Position numbers and translations under genes: made by a program. The notes under the pieces are model-generated. The model saw nothing but the letters and a program-made list of their open reading frames with translations, did not search any database and was not told the origin of the DNA. From Arcicella aquatica (GTDB lineage: Bacteria; Bacteroidota; Bacteroidia; Cytophagales; Spirosomataceae): a DNA stretch of 64,000 nt. The stretch lies in NCBI RefSeq assembly GCF_034928825.1, contig NZ_JAYFUL010000002.1, positions 1 to 64,000 on the forward strand, read 5' to 3'. This document shows positions 45,451 through 54,605 of the stretch, piece after piece; the first letter of the stretch is position 1, and every line of letters begins with the position of its first letter.

Positions 45451-46335
45451 ATGAAACAATTAGATATTCCTGTTTATAGCATCGATAGGTTTAATAGTAA
45501 ATCTGAAAAAACGATTCAATTTCAGATTGAACCCTTTGATATTAATCGAAATTTTAAGGTAACTTATCCACATCGTCATGATGATTTTTACGAAATCCTC
45601 TTCCTTACACAAGGACAAGGCATTCACACGATTGATTTTCAGAATTATACAATAAAACCCAATACTATTTTTTTTCTTTCTCCTGGTCAGATTCATGAGT
45701 TAGACCTTTCTGAAGATGTAAAAGGCTATATATTCCTTTTTACATCCTCTTTTTACCATTTTAACAAGACTGACCCTTACAAGCTTTTTGAACTTCCGTT
45801 TTTCTATAACCTTAATCAAGAAACACCACCGATTTACTTAGAAAATCAAGCAGAGAAACAGGTGCTTACCGAGCTTTTTAATAATGCCATTTACGAAAAT
45901 CAGCAAAACTTAACCGATTCTGAAGAGGCAATTCGTGCTTTGTTAGATTTAATTCTCATCCAATGCAAAAGAATTTATCCACTCAGTAATTATGATGATA
46001 AAACCAGCAAAGGCAAAATCATGGTAAAACGTTTCAAGCAATTGATTGAAGAAAAATGTCAGGAAAATTTATCGGTAAAAGATTATGCACACCTACTTGC
46101 TATTACACCCAATTACCTAAGCGAGACGGTAAAAAGTGTAACAGGCAGAACATCAACTGATTTAATCAATGACCGTATGATTATGGAAATAAAACGCTTT
46201 TTGACGCATACCGATTTGGGAATTTCTGAAATTGCTTATCAACTCAACTTTTCAGACCAATCATATTTTTCAAAATACTTTAAAAAATTGACCAATCTTT
46301 CGCCTTTGGAATTTAGGAACGGATTATCTAGGTAA
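45451..46335 (+). CDS. AraC-family transcriptional activator
   Basis: 294 residues. An N-terminal cupin ligand-binding domain (about 30-140, HRHDDFYEILFLTQGQGIHTID) and C-terminal double HTH (about 195-294) with LAITPNYLSETVKSVTGR and LNFSDQSYFSKYFKKLTNLSP. It is divergent from ilvC and directly upstream of ilvA, so control of branched-chain amino-acid genes is possible but unproved; the ligand cannot be inferred. Confidence 0.9.
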   Translation: MKQLDIPVYSIDRFNSKSEKTIQFQIEPFDINRNFKVTYPHRHDDFYEILFLTQGQGIHTIDFQNYTIKPNTIFFLSPGQIHELDLSEDVKGYIFLFTSSFYHFNKTDPYKLFELPFFYNLNQETPPIYLENQAEKQVLTELFNNAIYENQQNLTDSEEAIRALLDLILIQCKRIYPLSNYDDKTSKGKIMVKRFKQLIEEKCQENLSVKDYAHLLAITPNYLSETVKSVTGRTSTDLINDRMIMEIKRFLTHTDLGISEIAYQLNFSDQSYFSKYFKKLTNLSPLEFRNGLSR

Positions 46336-46365
46336 GGAAAATCATTTTTTACCTACAAACTATCT

Positions 46366-46373
46366 TATATTTG
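46366..46373 (+). promoter_or_regulatory. Candidate -7 box for ilvA
   Basis: TATATTTG fits TAnnTTTG, 45 bases before the ATG at 46419. It lies in the 83-bp gap after the AraC gene, suggesting ilvA has its own promoter. Confidence 0.45.
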
Positions 46374-46418
46374 TAGAAAAAGGAATTGTATTACAATCAA
46401 AGGCTTTATCTCATCAAC

Positions 46419-47696
46419 ATGGCTAATAAAACAGAGCAAAAAAAAGATTCTATATTTCCGACACTTGAAAGCATTTATGAAGCGGCTGAACGCCTCAGAG
46501 GGGTGGCAGTACATACGCCATTAACTGAAAATATTGTGCTTTCGGAACGCTATGAAGCTAATATTTTTTTAAAGAGAGAAGATTTACAAATTGTTCGCTC
46601 ATACAAAATCAGAGGAGCATATAATAAAATGGCGATGCTTTCAGCCGACGAGCTCGCCAAAGGTGTAGTATGTGCTTCGGCAGGAAATCATGCACAGGGT
46701 ATGGCCTATGCGTGCCATAAAATGAAAGTAAAAGGCACGATTTTCATGCCAACTACTACGCCTAATCAGAAAATCAAACAAGTAAAGATGTTTGGTAAAG
46801 ACGATATTGAGGTAATGTTGGTAGGTGATACTTATGACGACGCATCAAACGCTGCCAAACAATATTGTGACGAAAACAATGCTACTTATGTCCATCCTTT
46901 TGATGATATGGATGTAATTACGGGTCAAGCGACTGTTGGCTTAGAGATTTTTAAGGATTCAGATATTAAAATAGATTATATCATTTTGGCCATTGGTGGT
47001 GGAGGCGTTTCGGCAGGCGTTTCTACTGTTTTCAAACAACTTTCTCCGCATACTAAAATTATTGGTGTCGAACCTGCTGGTGCAGCCTCCATGAAGGCTA
47101 GTTTTGATGCTGGTCATGTGTTAGAGCTTGAAACCATCGATAAATTTGTAGATGGGGCTGCCGTAAAACGTGTTGGAGAGAAGACTTTCAATATTTGTAA
47201 AGAAACGTTGGATAATATCATCCTAGTCCCAGAAGGCAAAGTTTGTACTACTATTTTAGAGTTATACAACGAATCGGCGATTGTAGCCGAACCTGCTGGT
47301 GCTTTAACGATTGCAGCCTTAGATTTTATGAAAGATGAAATCAAAGGGAAAAATGTAGTGTGCTTAGTTTCTGGGGGCAATAATGACATTACCCGCACCG
47401 AAGAAATAAAAGAGCGTTCATTACTTTATGAAGGACTAAAACATTATTTCATCATTCGTTTTCCACAAAGAGCAGGTGCCCTGAAAAATTTCTTGAATAA
47501 TGTGTTGGGTGAAGAAGATGACATTACTTTATTTGAATACCAGAAGAAAACTAACCGAGAGTCTGGTCCAGTACTGTTAGGGATTGAACTGAAACACAAA
47601 GAAGATTATGAACCGTTACTAGGGCGAATGATAGAACAAAATATTGTGTATCAAAAATTGAACGAACAACCAGATTTGTTTTCTGTTTTGGTGTAA
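46419..47696 (+). CDS. ilvA: Threonine ammonia-lyase (dehydratase)
   Basis: 425 residues from the ATG at 46419 (a TTG eleven codons upstream is the alternative). Pyridoxal-phosphate Lys in VRSYKIRGAYNKM, glycine loop LAIGGGGVSAGV and C-terminal LVSGGNNDI. A single C-terminal ACT-like regulatory domain (about 335-425) with FPQRAGALKNFLNNV. Makes 2-oxobutanoate for isoleucine synthesis, allosterically controlled. The AraC gene precedes it by 83 bases. Confidence 0.95.
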   Translation: MANKTEQKKDSIFPTLESIYEAAERLRGVAVHTPLTENIVLSERYEANIFLKREDLQIVRSYKIRGAYNKMAMLSADELAKGVVCASAGNHAQGMAYACHKMKVKGTIFMPTTTPNQKIKQVKMFGKDDIEVMLVGDTYDDASNAAKQYCDENNATYVHPFDDMDVITGQATVGLEIFKDSDIKIDYIILAIGGGGVSAGVSTVFKQLSPHTKIIGVEPAGAASMKASFDAGHVLELETIDKFVDGAAVKRVGEKTFNICKETLDNIILVPEGKVCTTILELYNESAIVAEPAGALTIAALDFMKDEIKGKNVVCLVSGGNNDITRTEEIKERSLLYEGLKHYFIIRFPQRAGALKNFLNNVLGEEDDITLFEYQKKTNRESGPVLLGIELKHKEDYEPLLGRMIEQNIVYQKLNEQPDLFSVLV

Positions 47697-47699
47697 CAA

Positions 47700-47730
47700 A
47701 AAAGGTATCAGCGTAGTGCTGATACCTTTT
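47700..47730. terminator. Terminator between ilvA and the convergent glycosidase
   Basis: Arms AAAAGGTATCAGC (47700-47712) and GCTGATACCTTTT (47718-47730), 13-bp stem, 5-base loop. T-run on the right and A-run on the left allow both directions. Confidence 0.9.
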
Positions 47731-47754
47731 TTATTGCCTTATCATTAAACGAAT

Positions 47755-50427
47755 TTATATGCTTGATTCTCTAACCCTGTGTTTTTCTGCTTTTGAAACA
47801 CTCAAAATCAATTCAGCCACAAGACCCGTCCAACCTGTTTGATGCGCAGCTCCTAGTCCTTTACCTGTATCCCCATCAAAATATTCATTGAAAAGAATTA
47901 AGTCTTTAAAATGAGGGTCACTCTGCATTTTCTCATATTTCTCATACATCGGGCGTCTTCCTTCCTTATTTTCTGTAAATAAGTTAATCAAACGTTCTGA
48001 AATACTTAGTGCTGCTTCTCTAATACTCACCATATTTCCAGAATTAGTAGGATATTCTACTTCATAATCGTTACCATAATATTCTTGAAACTTCATCAAA
48101 GAATCTATCAACAAGAAATTCATTGGAAACCAAATAGGGCCACGCCAGTTTGAATTACCACCAAACATACTTCCCGTTGACTCGGCAGGGGTATAATCAA
48201 CCCTTAGTACATCTCCATTTACTCTGAACTGATAAGGGTTTTCTAAATGATATTTTGAAAGAGAACGAATACCAAAGTCTGAAAGGAACTCAGTTTCATC
48301 AAACATTCGTTTCATAATCATTTTCATACGGTGCCCTCTCAGGATAGCTAATAGCCTACTTTCTCCTTTTCCTGATTCATACCAACGAGAAATCAAGCTT
48401 GCAAGGTCAGGTCTGTTAGCAAGTACCCACTCTACCCTACGGCGGAAATCTGGCAGTTTCTCAAGCATTTCTGGCGTTAAAACCTCTACAGCAAACAAAG
48501 GGATTAAACCAACCATCGACCTAATTTTCAATAACATACTATTATTATTAGGTAAATGAAGCATGTCATAATAGAATTGGTCTTCTTCGTCCCAAAGACT
48601 AATTTCATCACCACCAAGAGATTGCATCGCTCCTGCAATATGCAAGAAGTGTTCAAAAAACTTGGAAGCCATATCTTGATAAACGGGGCGTTCAATAGCA
48701 ATTTCAACTGCAATTCTTAGCATATTCAAGCTATACATGGCCATCCACCCCGTACCATCAGCTTGTTCTAAGCGCCCGCCTGTTGGCAAGGTTGCTGAAC
48801 GGTCGAATACCCCAATATTATCCATACCGAGGAAACCTCCTCCAAAAATATTATTTCCTCCCTCATCTTTTAGGTTTACCCACCAAGTAAAGTTCAATAA
48901 AAGCTTATGGAAGATTTTCTCTAAAAAGGCTATATCGCCTTTGCCGTTTATCTCTTTGTCAATCTCATATACTTTCCAAGTAGCCCACGCATGTACAGGT
49001 GGGTTCACATCCGAGAACGACCATTCATAGGCAGGAATCTGCCCGTTAGGGTGCATATAATATTCTCGAAGGATTACTGCTAATTGACGCTTTGCAAAAT
49101 CAGGGTCAACCCTTGCTAAGGGTAAAGTATGGAAAGCTAAGTCCCAAGCTGCAAACCAAGGGTACTCCCATTTATCAGGCATCGAAAGAATATTGGCAGA
49201 ATACATGTGTCGCCAGCCCGCATTCCTTCCATACTTCCTATATTCCGATGGTTTAGGCATCGCAGGGTCACCTTTTATCCATTCGTTGACATTGTAATAA
49301 TACCATTGTTTAGTCCAAAGCATACCAGCATAGGCTTGTCGCTGAATTTTTAGCAACTCGGGGTTTTCAACACCTTGCTGTACTTCTTCATAAAACTGAT
49401 TGCCTTCACGAATACGCTTGTCCATCGTATCTTCAAAACCACCGAAAGGTTCAAGGATAGAATGATCGACTAAACGAAGCCTTACGGTATAGCTATCTCC
49501 TCCCTTAATTGTTTTAGTATAACGAGCAGCCGCTTTTGTACCAATATTATTAGGATTTACAGCCGTTTTCTTGTCATCAACGATATAGTCATTAATACCA
49601 TCTTTACAATAAGGCGAAGCATTGCCTACTTTATAAAGGCGTTCAAAATTGGTTTCGTTTTCGCAGAAGAGTAACTCTTGGGCATTTTCACAATACAATT
49701 TATAATGCCCAATATTTTTGTTATCAATATCGATGGCTTTTTTGGCCACCCCCGTCATCATGGGCTTATACTTATATTTTTCATAGCCCCAACTCCAAGT
49801 ATTCCTAAACCAAATGGTAGGCAAAATCGTGAGTGGTGCAGCTTTTTTACTTCTGTTATGAGCTGTTATTTTTATTAAAATATCTTGCTCGTCAGCCTTG
49901 GAGTATTCAATGAAAATATCAAAATATTCGTTGTCATCAAAAACACCTGTATCAAGTATTTCAAATTCGGGTTCTAAGCGCGAACGTCTCCTACTTTCAG
50001 AAACTAGCTTGTCATAAGGATACTGGTTAATAGGATACTTATATAGCATCTTCATATACGAATGCGTGGGCGTAGAGTCTAAGTAATAATAAAGTTCCTT
50101 TACATCCTCCCCATGATTAGATTCGCTTCCCGTTAATCCAAAAAGACGTTCTTTTAATATATGATCATTATGGTTCCAAAAAGCCAAGCCAAAACAAATA
50201 TGAGACTTATTATCTGAGATACCCGCTATCCCTTCTTCACCCCAACGATAAGCAATAGAACGAGCCATATCATGTGTTACAGAGTTCCATGCATCTTGGT
50301 TGGCTGTGTAGTCTTCTCTAACTGTACCCCATTGCCGCTCAGAGAGATAAGGTCCCCACTTTTTCCATCCCTTATTATCTTTGCGAGTATTCAATCGCAA
50401 CTTCTCCGCACTTATACTTTTACTCAT
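47755..50427 (-). CDS. GH63-like (MGH1-type) glycosidase
   Basis: 890 residues, no signal peptide. It resembles family 63 alpha-glycosidases and mannosylglycerate hydrolase-like proteins: a beta-sandwich N-terminus (about 1-330), then an (alpha/alpha)6 barrel with WPYPWFAAWDLAFHTLPLARVDPDFAKRQL-like segment, AYEWSFSDVNPPVHAWATWKVYE, a GFLGMDNIGVFDRS region, FNEYFDGDTGKGLGAAHQTGWTGLVAEL near the end. The acidic catalytic pair is presumably in DLAFH and the EWSFSD/FNEYFDG regions. Cytoplasmic substrate likely a glycoside or storage sugar. It forms its own leftward unit. Confidence 0.85.
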   Translation of the reverse strand: MSKSISAEKLRLNTRKDNKGWKKWGPYLSERQWGTVREDYTANQDAWNSVTHDMARSIAYRWGEEGIAGISDNKSHICFGLAFWNHNDHILKERLFGLTGSESNHGEDVKELYYYLDSTPTHSYMKMLYKYPINQYPYDKLVSESRRRSRLEPEFEILDTGVFDDNEYFDIFIEYSKADEQDILIKITAHNRSKKAAPLTILPTIWFRNTWSWGYEKYKYKPMMTGVAKKAIDIDNKNIGHYKLYCENAQELLFCENETNFERLYKVGNASPYCKDGINDYIVDDKKTAVNPNNIGTKAAARYTKTIKGGDSYTVRLRLVDHSILEPFGGFEDTMDKRIREGNQFYEEVQQGVENPELLKIQRQAYAGMLWTKQWYYYNVNEWIKGDPAMPKPSEYRKYGRNAGWRHMYSANILSMPDKWEYPWFAAWDLAFHTLPLARVDPDFAKRQLAVILREYYMHPNGQIPAYEWSFSDVNPPVHAWATWKVYEIDKEINGKGDIAFLEKIFHKLLLNFTWWVNLKDEGGNNIFGGGFLGMDNIGVFDRSATLPTGGRLEQADGTGWMAMYSLNMLRIAVEIAIERPVYQDMASKFFEHFLHIAGAMQSLGGDEISLWDEEDQFYYDMLHLPNNNSMLLKIRSMVGLIPLFAVEVLTPEMLEKLPDFRRRVEWVLANRPDLASLISRWYESGKGESRLLAILRGHRMKMIMKRMFDETEFLSDFGIRSLSKYHLENPYQFRVNGDVLRVDYTPAESTGSMFGGNSNWRGPIWFPMNFLLIDSLMKFQEYYGNDYEVEYPTNSGNMVSIREAALSISERLINLFTENKEGRRPMYEKYEKMQSDPHFKDLILFNEYFDGDTGKGLGAAHQTGWTGLVAELILSVSKAEKHRVRESSI

Positions 50428-50882
50428 ACCTTTTTATATAAATGGTTATCAATAAATTTCTAAATTTTATACTACTTTTATTTATAATTTTTACCTTTAT
50501 AATACCAGTAGTTGCAAACAAATGCAATATTAATTCAATCTTATGCACTAATGTGCAATAATATTATCAAATTTAAAAAAAACACCCAAACCTTTATCAT
50601 AATAGCCTATCTAAATAGATTAAAATGCAAGTTTTAGAGTAATTATACTTAAAAATAGGGAATCATTCATCATCAAATAATTAAATTACTGAATATTCAT
50701 ACCAAAATTAGCATACTATAGTATCAAAAAACAGGCAAAAAAGTTACTATTTCAAATACTAAAAGTGTTAACAATAGATTGCATTATTTACTCACCATTT
50801 TTCCGCATGATAGTACAGGACGGTTTAAGATACAGAGAATTCTAGTTTTGTTGAACATTAATTATTATATTTTTTATAAAAA
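50428..50882. other. 455-bp divergent regulatory region before the rhamnose genes
   Basis: Between the leftward glycosidase and the rightward rhamnose cluster. Very AT-rich and free of coding frames. It contains TGCAC(TAAT)GTGCA at 50544-50557 and a short ATACTATAGTAT palindrome near 50713-50724. A TTTTG (50846-50850) with TATATTTT (50866-50873) is a possible -33/-7 pair ending nine bases before the ATG, which would give a nearly leaderless mRNA. Confidence 0.45.
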
Positions 50883-53009
50883 ATGGCAACCAAGACATTC
50901 AAATACGTCAGCTATCTTTGGGACGAAGCCAAAGCAGCCGAATTAGCAGGCGACGAAGTAGCTCTATTCATTTATCGCTCAAATTTATTAGGAGCTGATC
51001 TACGTTTAACCAATTATGGTGGTGGTAACACTTCTGTAAAAATCAAAGATAAAGATCCTTTGACGGGTAATCAAACTGACGTGATGTGGATTAAAGGTTC
51101 TGGTGGTGACATCGGTACTTTGAAAAAATCAGGTTGTGCAGCTTTGTATGTTGACAGACTTCGTGCTTTAGAAAACGTATATCGCGGTATCGAATTTGAA
51201 GATGAAATGGTAGAATTATTCAACCACTGTATCTTCGATTTAGCTTCTAAAGCTCCTTCTATTGATACTCCCCTTCATGGTTTTTTACCTTTCGCTCATA
51301 TCGACCACTTGCACCCTGATGCCGCTATTGCTATTGCAGCAGCTAAAGATGGTAAGCAAATCACTGAGGAATTGTTCAACGGTGAAATTGGCTGGGTAGG
51401 CTGGCAACGTCCAGGTTTCGACTTGGGTCTTCAATTGCGTGAGTGTTTGGAAGAAGCAGCATCTCGTGGTATCAAATTAAAAGGTATCATGTTGGGTTCT
51501 CATGGTTTATTTACTTGGGGTGATACTTCTTTCGATTCTTATATTAATACCTTAGAAGTAATCGAAAAATGCGCTGAGTATTTAGAAGCAAATTACGGAA
51601 AGAAAGCTCCCGTGTTTGGCGGTCAAAAAATTGAAAGCCTTCCTGAAGCTGACCGTAAGAAACAAGCATCTTCTATCGCTCCTATCTTACGTGGTTTCTG
51701 TTCTTCATATCGTAACATGATTGGACACTTCACTGACGATGCACGTGTGTTAGAATTTACCAATTCAAACGACCTTGCTAAGTTGGCTCCACTAGGTACT
51801 TCTTGTCCTGACCACTTCCTACGCACAAAAATTTCTCCGTTAGTACTTGAATTAGCACCAAACGAAGATTTGACAGACGTAGCCACTATCAAAGAAAAAT
51901 TAGCACCTGCTTTTGAAGCCTACCGTGCGATGTACACTGAGTATTATAATACTTGTAAAAGAGATAACTCTCCAGCAATGCGTGACCCTAACCCAGTGGT
52001 AATTCTTTACCCAGGCGTAGGTATGTTTACTTTCTCGAAAGACAAAACAACAGCACGTTTAGCCTCAGAATATTATGTAAATGCTGTGAACGTAATGAAA
52101 GGTGCAGAAGCAGTTTCTGAATATACATCATTGCCACGTCAAGAAGCATTTGATATTGAATATTGGTTATTGGAAGAAGCTAAATTGCAACGTATGCCAA
52201 AACCAAAAGCACTTTCTGGTAGAATCGCTTTAATCACCGGCTCTGCGGGTGGTATTGGTAAGGCAATCGCTAAGAAATTTGCGGAAGAAGGTGCTTGCGT
52301 AATCATTAACGATATTAATCAAGAACGTTTAGACGGAGCAAAAGCTGAGTTTATAAGTAAATTCGGTAAAGATGCCGTTTCTTCTACCTTATTAAATGTT
52401 ACTGACGCTACTTCAATAGCTTTAGCTTTTGATGACGCCGCTTTAGCTTTCGGTGGTGTTGACATCGTGGTAAACAATGCTGGTATCAGTATTTCTAAAT
52501 CTATCGCTGAACATTCTATTGAAGAGTGGGATAGATTATACGATATTTTGGTAAAAGGACAATTCTTGGTTTCACAAGTAGGTGTAGCGATGATGCGTAA
52601 ACAAAATTTAGGTGGCGACATCGTAAATATTGTTTCTAAAAATGCCGTAGTAGCTGGACCAAACAACCCTGGTTACGGTTCTGCTAAAGCTGCTCAAGCA
52701 CATTTAACTCGTTTGATGGCTGCGGAATTAGGTGGAGACAAAATCAGAGTAAACACTGTAAATCCAGATGCAGTAATTTCAGATTCAAATATCTGGGCAG
52801 GCGGATGGGCTGAAGGCCGTGCGAAAGCTTACGGAATCACAGTGGCTGAATTACCAGCTTACTATGCAAAACGTACTTTATTGAACGAAATCATTCTTCC
52901 AGACGATATCGCTAATGCATGTTTTGCTTTTGTAGGTGGTTTATTGAGTAAATCAACTGGAAATGCACTAAACGTAGATGGTGGTGTAGCAATGGGCTTC
53001 TATCGTTAG
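50883..53009 (+). CDS. rhaD: Bifunctional rhamnulose-1-phosphate aldolase / lactaldehyde-type dehydrogenase
   Basis: 708 residues in two parts. The first (about 20-410) is a class II aldolase/AraD-like domain with LTNYGGGNTSVK, the zinc-ligating HGFLPFAHIDHLHPDAAI, and HGLFTWGDT. The second (about 425-708) is a short-chain dehydrogenase with RIALITGSAGGIGKAIA, NNAG, and catalytic YGSAK. Such fusions cleave rhamnulose-1-phosphate and oxidise or reduce the lactaldehyde formed. First of a three-gene cluster with the isomerase and kinase. Confidence 0.95.
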   Translation: MATKTFKYVSYLWDEAKAAELAGDEVALFIYRSNLLGADLRLTNYGGGNTSVKIKDKDPLTGNQTDVMWIKGSGGDIGTLKKSGCAALYVDRLRALENVYRGIEFEDEMVELFNHCIFDLASKAPSIDTPLHGFLPFAHIDHLHPDAAIAIAAAKDGKQITEELFNGEIGWVGWQRPGFDLGLQLRECLEEAASRGIKLKGIMLGSHGLFTWGDTSFDSYINTLEVIEKCAEYLEANYGKKAPVFGGQKIESLPEADRKKQASSIAPILRGFCSSYRNMIGHFTDDARVLEFTNSNDLAKLAPLGTSCPDHFLRTKISPLVLELAPNEDLTDVATIKEKLAPAFEAYRAMYTEYYNTCKRDNSPAMRDPNPVVILYPGVGMFTFSKDKTTARLASEYYVNAVNVMKGAEAVSEYTSLPRQEAFDIEYWLLEEAKLQRMPKPKALSGRIALITGSAGGIGKAIAKKFAEEGACVIINDINQERLDGAKAEFISKFGKDAVSSTLLNVTDATSIALAFDDAALAFGGVDIVVNNAGISISKSIAEHSIEEWDRLYDILVKGQFLVSQVGVAMMRKQNLGGDIVNIVSKNAVVAGPNNPGYGSAKAAQAHLTRLMAAELGGDKIRVNTVNPDAVISDSNIWAGGWAEGRAKAYGITVAELPAYYAKRTLLNEIILPDDIANACFAFVGGLLSKSTGNALNVDGGVAMGFYR

Positions 53010-53022
53010 AAATAATTTCATT

Positions 53023-53217
53023 GAGGCTGTCTAAAAAGCAAACCATAGCCAAATATTATTTGGCTTGCAACCTCACCCCTAACCCCTCTCCTTCAGAGAG
53101 GGGAACTTTTAGGCTCAAAAGCCCCTTCTCTGAAGGAGAAGGGGTTGGGGATGAGGCGACCGACGCTCGGTCTTTCGCAGAATAATATTTTGTTGTAAAA
53201 ACTTTTTGGACAGCCTC
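53023..53217. mobile_element. 195-bp MITE-like palindromic element
   Basis: Ends GAGGCTGTCTAAAAAG (53023-53038) and CTTTTTGGACAGCCTC (53202-53217) form a 16-bp inverted repeat with one mismatch. Inside is a large inverted pair of CCTCACCCCTAACCCC-type sequence, with nested GGGG/CCCC hairpins. It sits between the rhamnose aldolase and isomerase genes, interrupting that operon. GC content is far above the surroundings. Confidence 0.7.
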
Positions 53218-53324
53218 TTCTTTATTTACAGGCTATTAGTATATAAAGATGATGAAGGTATTTCAACAATGCTTTGTTTATCCTCCCAATGACTTGTATC
53301 CAATAATAAACTTTCTCCTCTCCA

Positions 53325-54599
53325 ATGCAGCTCGAAAAATATAAAATTCATTCACATAACGAAGATGTACTTGCTGGACATCAACGTAAATTGGCATATA
53401 CGCTTTCAGAAGTTGAAAATGCTGAAAACATCATCCAAAAACTAGTTGATTTCCAAATCGCTATTCCTTCATGGGCTTTGGGCACAGGGGGTACACGTTT
53501 TGGTCGTTTTTCTGGTGGTGGCGAACCAAGAAGTATAGAAGAAAAAATAGAAGATGTAGGTTTACTACACGCTTTAAACCAAGCAAGTGGTGCTATCTCT
53601 TTACACATTCCTTGGGATATACCTCAAAATGCTCAGGCTATTAAAGTATTGGCGGCACAACACGGCTTAAAATTCGATGCTGTAAACTCAAATACTTTCC
53701 AAGACCAAGCTAATCAAGAATATACTTATAAATTTGGTTCACTTCAAAATGTTAACAAGGCTATTCGTAAACAAGCGATTGACCATAACATTGAGGTAAT
53801 CAAGCATGGTATTGAATTAGGTTCTGAATCGCTAACGGTTTGGTTATCTGACGGTTCTTGTTTTCCTGGACAATTAAACTTCCGTAAAGCCTACCAAAAT
53901 ACGTTGGAAAGTTTAGAGGAAATTTATGCGGCTTTACCAGACAACTGGAAATTGTTCTTAGAATATAAATGTGCTGAACCTAACTTCTATTCAACAACTG
54001 TTGGAGATTGGGGACAGTCGTATTCATACGTTAAAAAATTAGGTGACAAGGCATTTACATTGGTTGATTTAGGTCATCATTTGCCAAATGCCAATATCGA
54101 GCAAATCGTTGCATTATTATTAATGGAAGGTAAATTGGGTGGTTTCCACTTCAATGATTCTAAATATGGTGATGACGATTTGACGGCTGGTGCATTGAAG
54201 CCATACCAATTGTTCTTAATCTTCAACGAATTAGTGGAAGGAATGGATGCAAGAGGAATGAACCATGCTACTGATTTAGGATGGATGATTGATGCATCAC
54301 ACAATGTAAAAGATCCATTAGAAGACTTATTGCAATCAGTAGAAGCCATCATGACGGCCTATGCACAGGCATTATCTGTTGATAAAAAATCTTTAGAAAT
54401 TGCTCAAGAGGAAAATGATGTAGTGCGTTGTCAAGAGATTTTACAGGATGCTTTCCGTACCGATGTTCGTGCATTAGTCGCTGAAGCTCGCCTTCGTGCT
54501 GGTGGAGCATTAAACCCAATTGCATTGTATCGCAACTTGAAAATTAGAGAAAATTTGATTCAAGAAAGAGGCCTGAAAGCCGTTTCTACTGGGCTTTAA
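53325..54599 (+). CDS. rhaI: L-rhamnose isomerase (RhaI type)
   Basis: 424 residues, a TIM-barrel sugar isomerase of the RhaI type (not the E. coli RhaA). It converts L-rhamnose to L-rhamnulose with divalent metal. Metal-ligand segments include LVDLGHHLPNANIEQ, GGFHFNDSKYGDDDL, and YKCAEPNFYSTTVGDWG; EAEIYA-type strand preceding. It starts 316 bases after the aldolase gene, with the MITE-like element in between, and is followed six bases later by the kinase. Confidence 0.93.
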   Translation: MQLEKYKIHSHNEDVLAGHQRKLAYTLSEVENAENIIQKLVDFQIAIPSWALGTGGTRFGRFSGGGEPRSIEEKIEDVGLLHALNQASGAISLHIPWDIPQNAQAIKVLAAQHGLKFDAVNSNTFQDQANQEYTYKFGSLQNVNKAIRKQAIDHNIEVIKHGIELGSESLTVWLSDGSCFPGQLNFRKAYQNTLESLEEIYAALPDNWKLFLEYKCAEPNFYSTTVGDWGQSYSYVKKLGDKAFTLVDLGHHLPNANIEQIVALLLMEGKLGGFHFNDSKYGDDDLTAGALKPYQLFLIFNELVEGMDARGMNHATDLGWMIDASHNVKDPLEDLLQSVEAIMTAYAQALSVDKKSLEIAQEENDVVRCQEILQDAFRTDVRALVAEARLRAGGALNPIALYRNLKIRENLIQERGLKAVSTGL

Positions 54600-54605
54600 T
54601 TTTTT

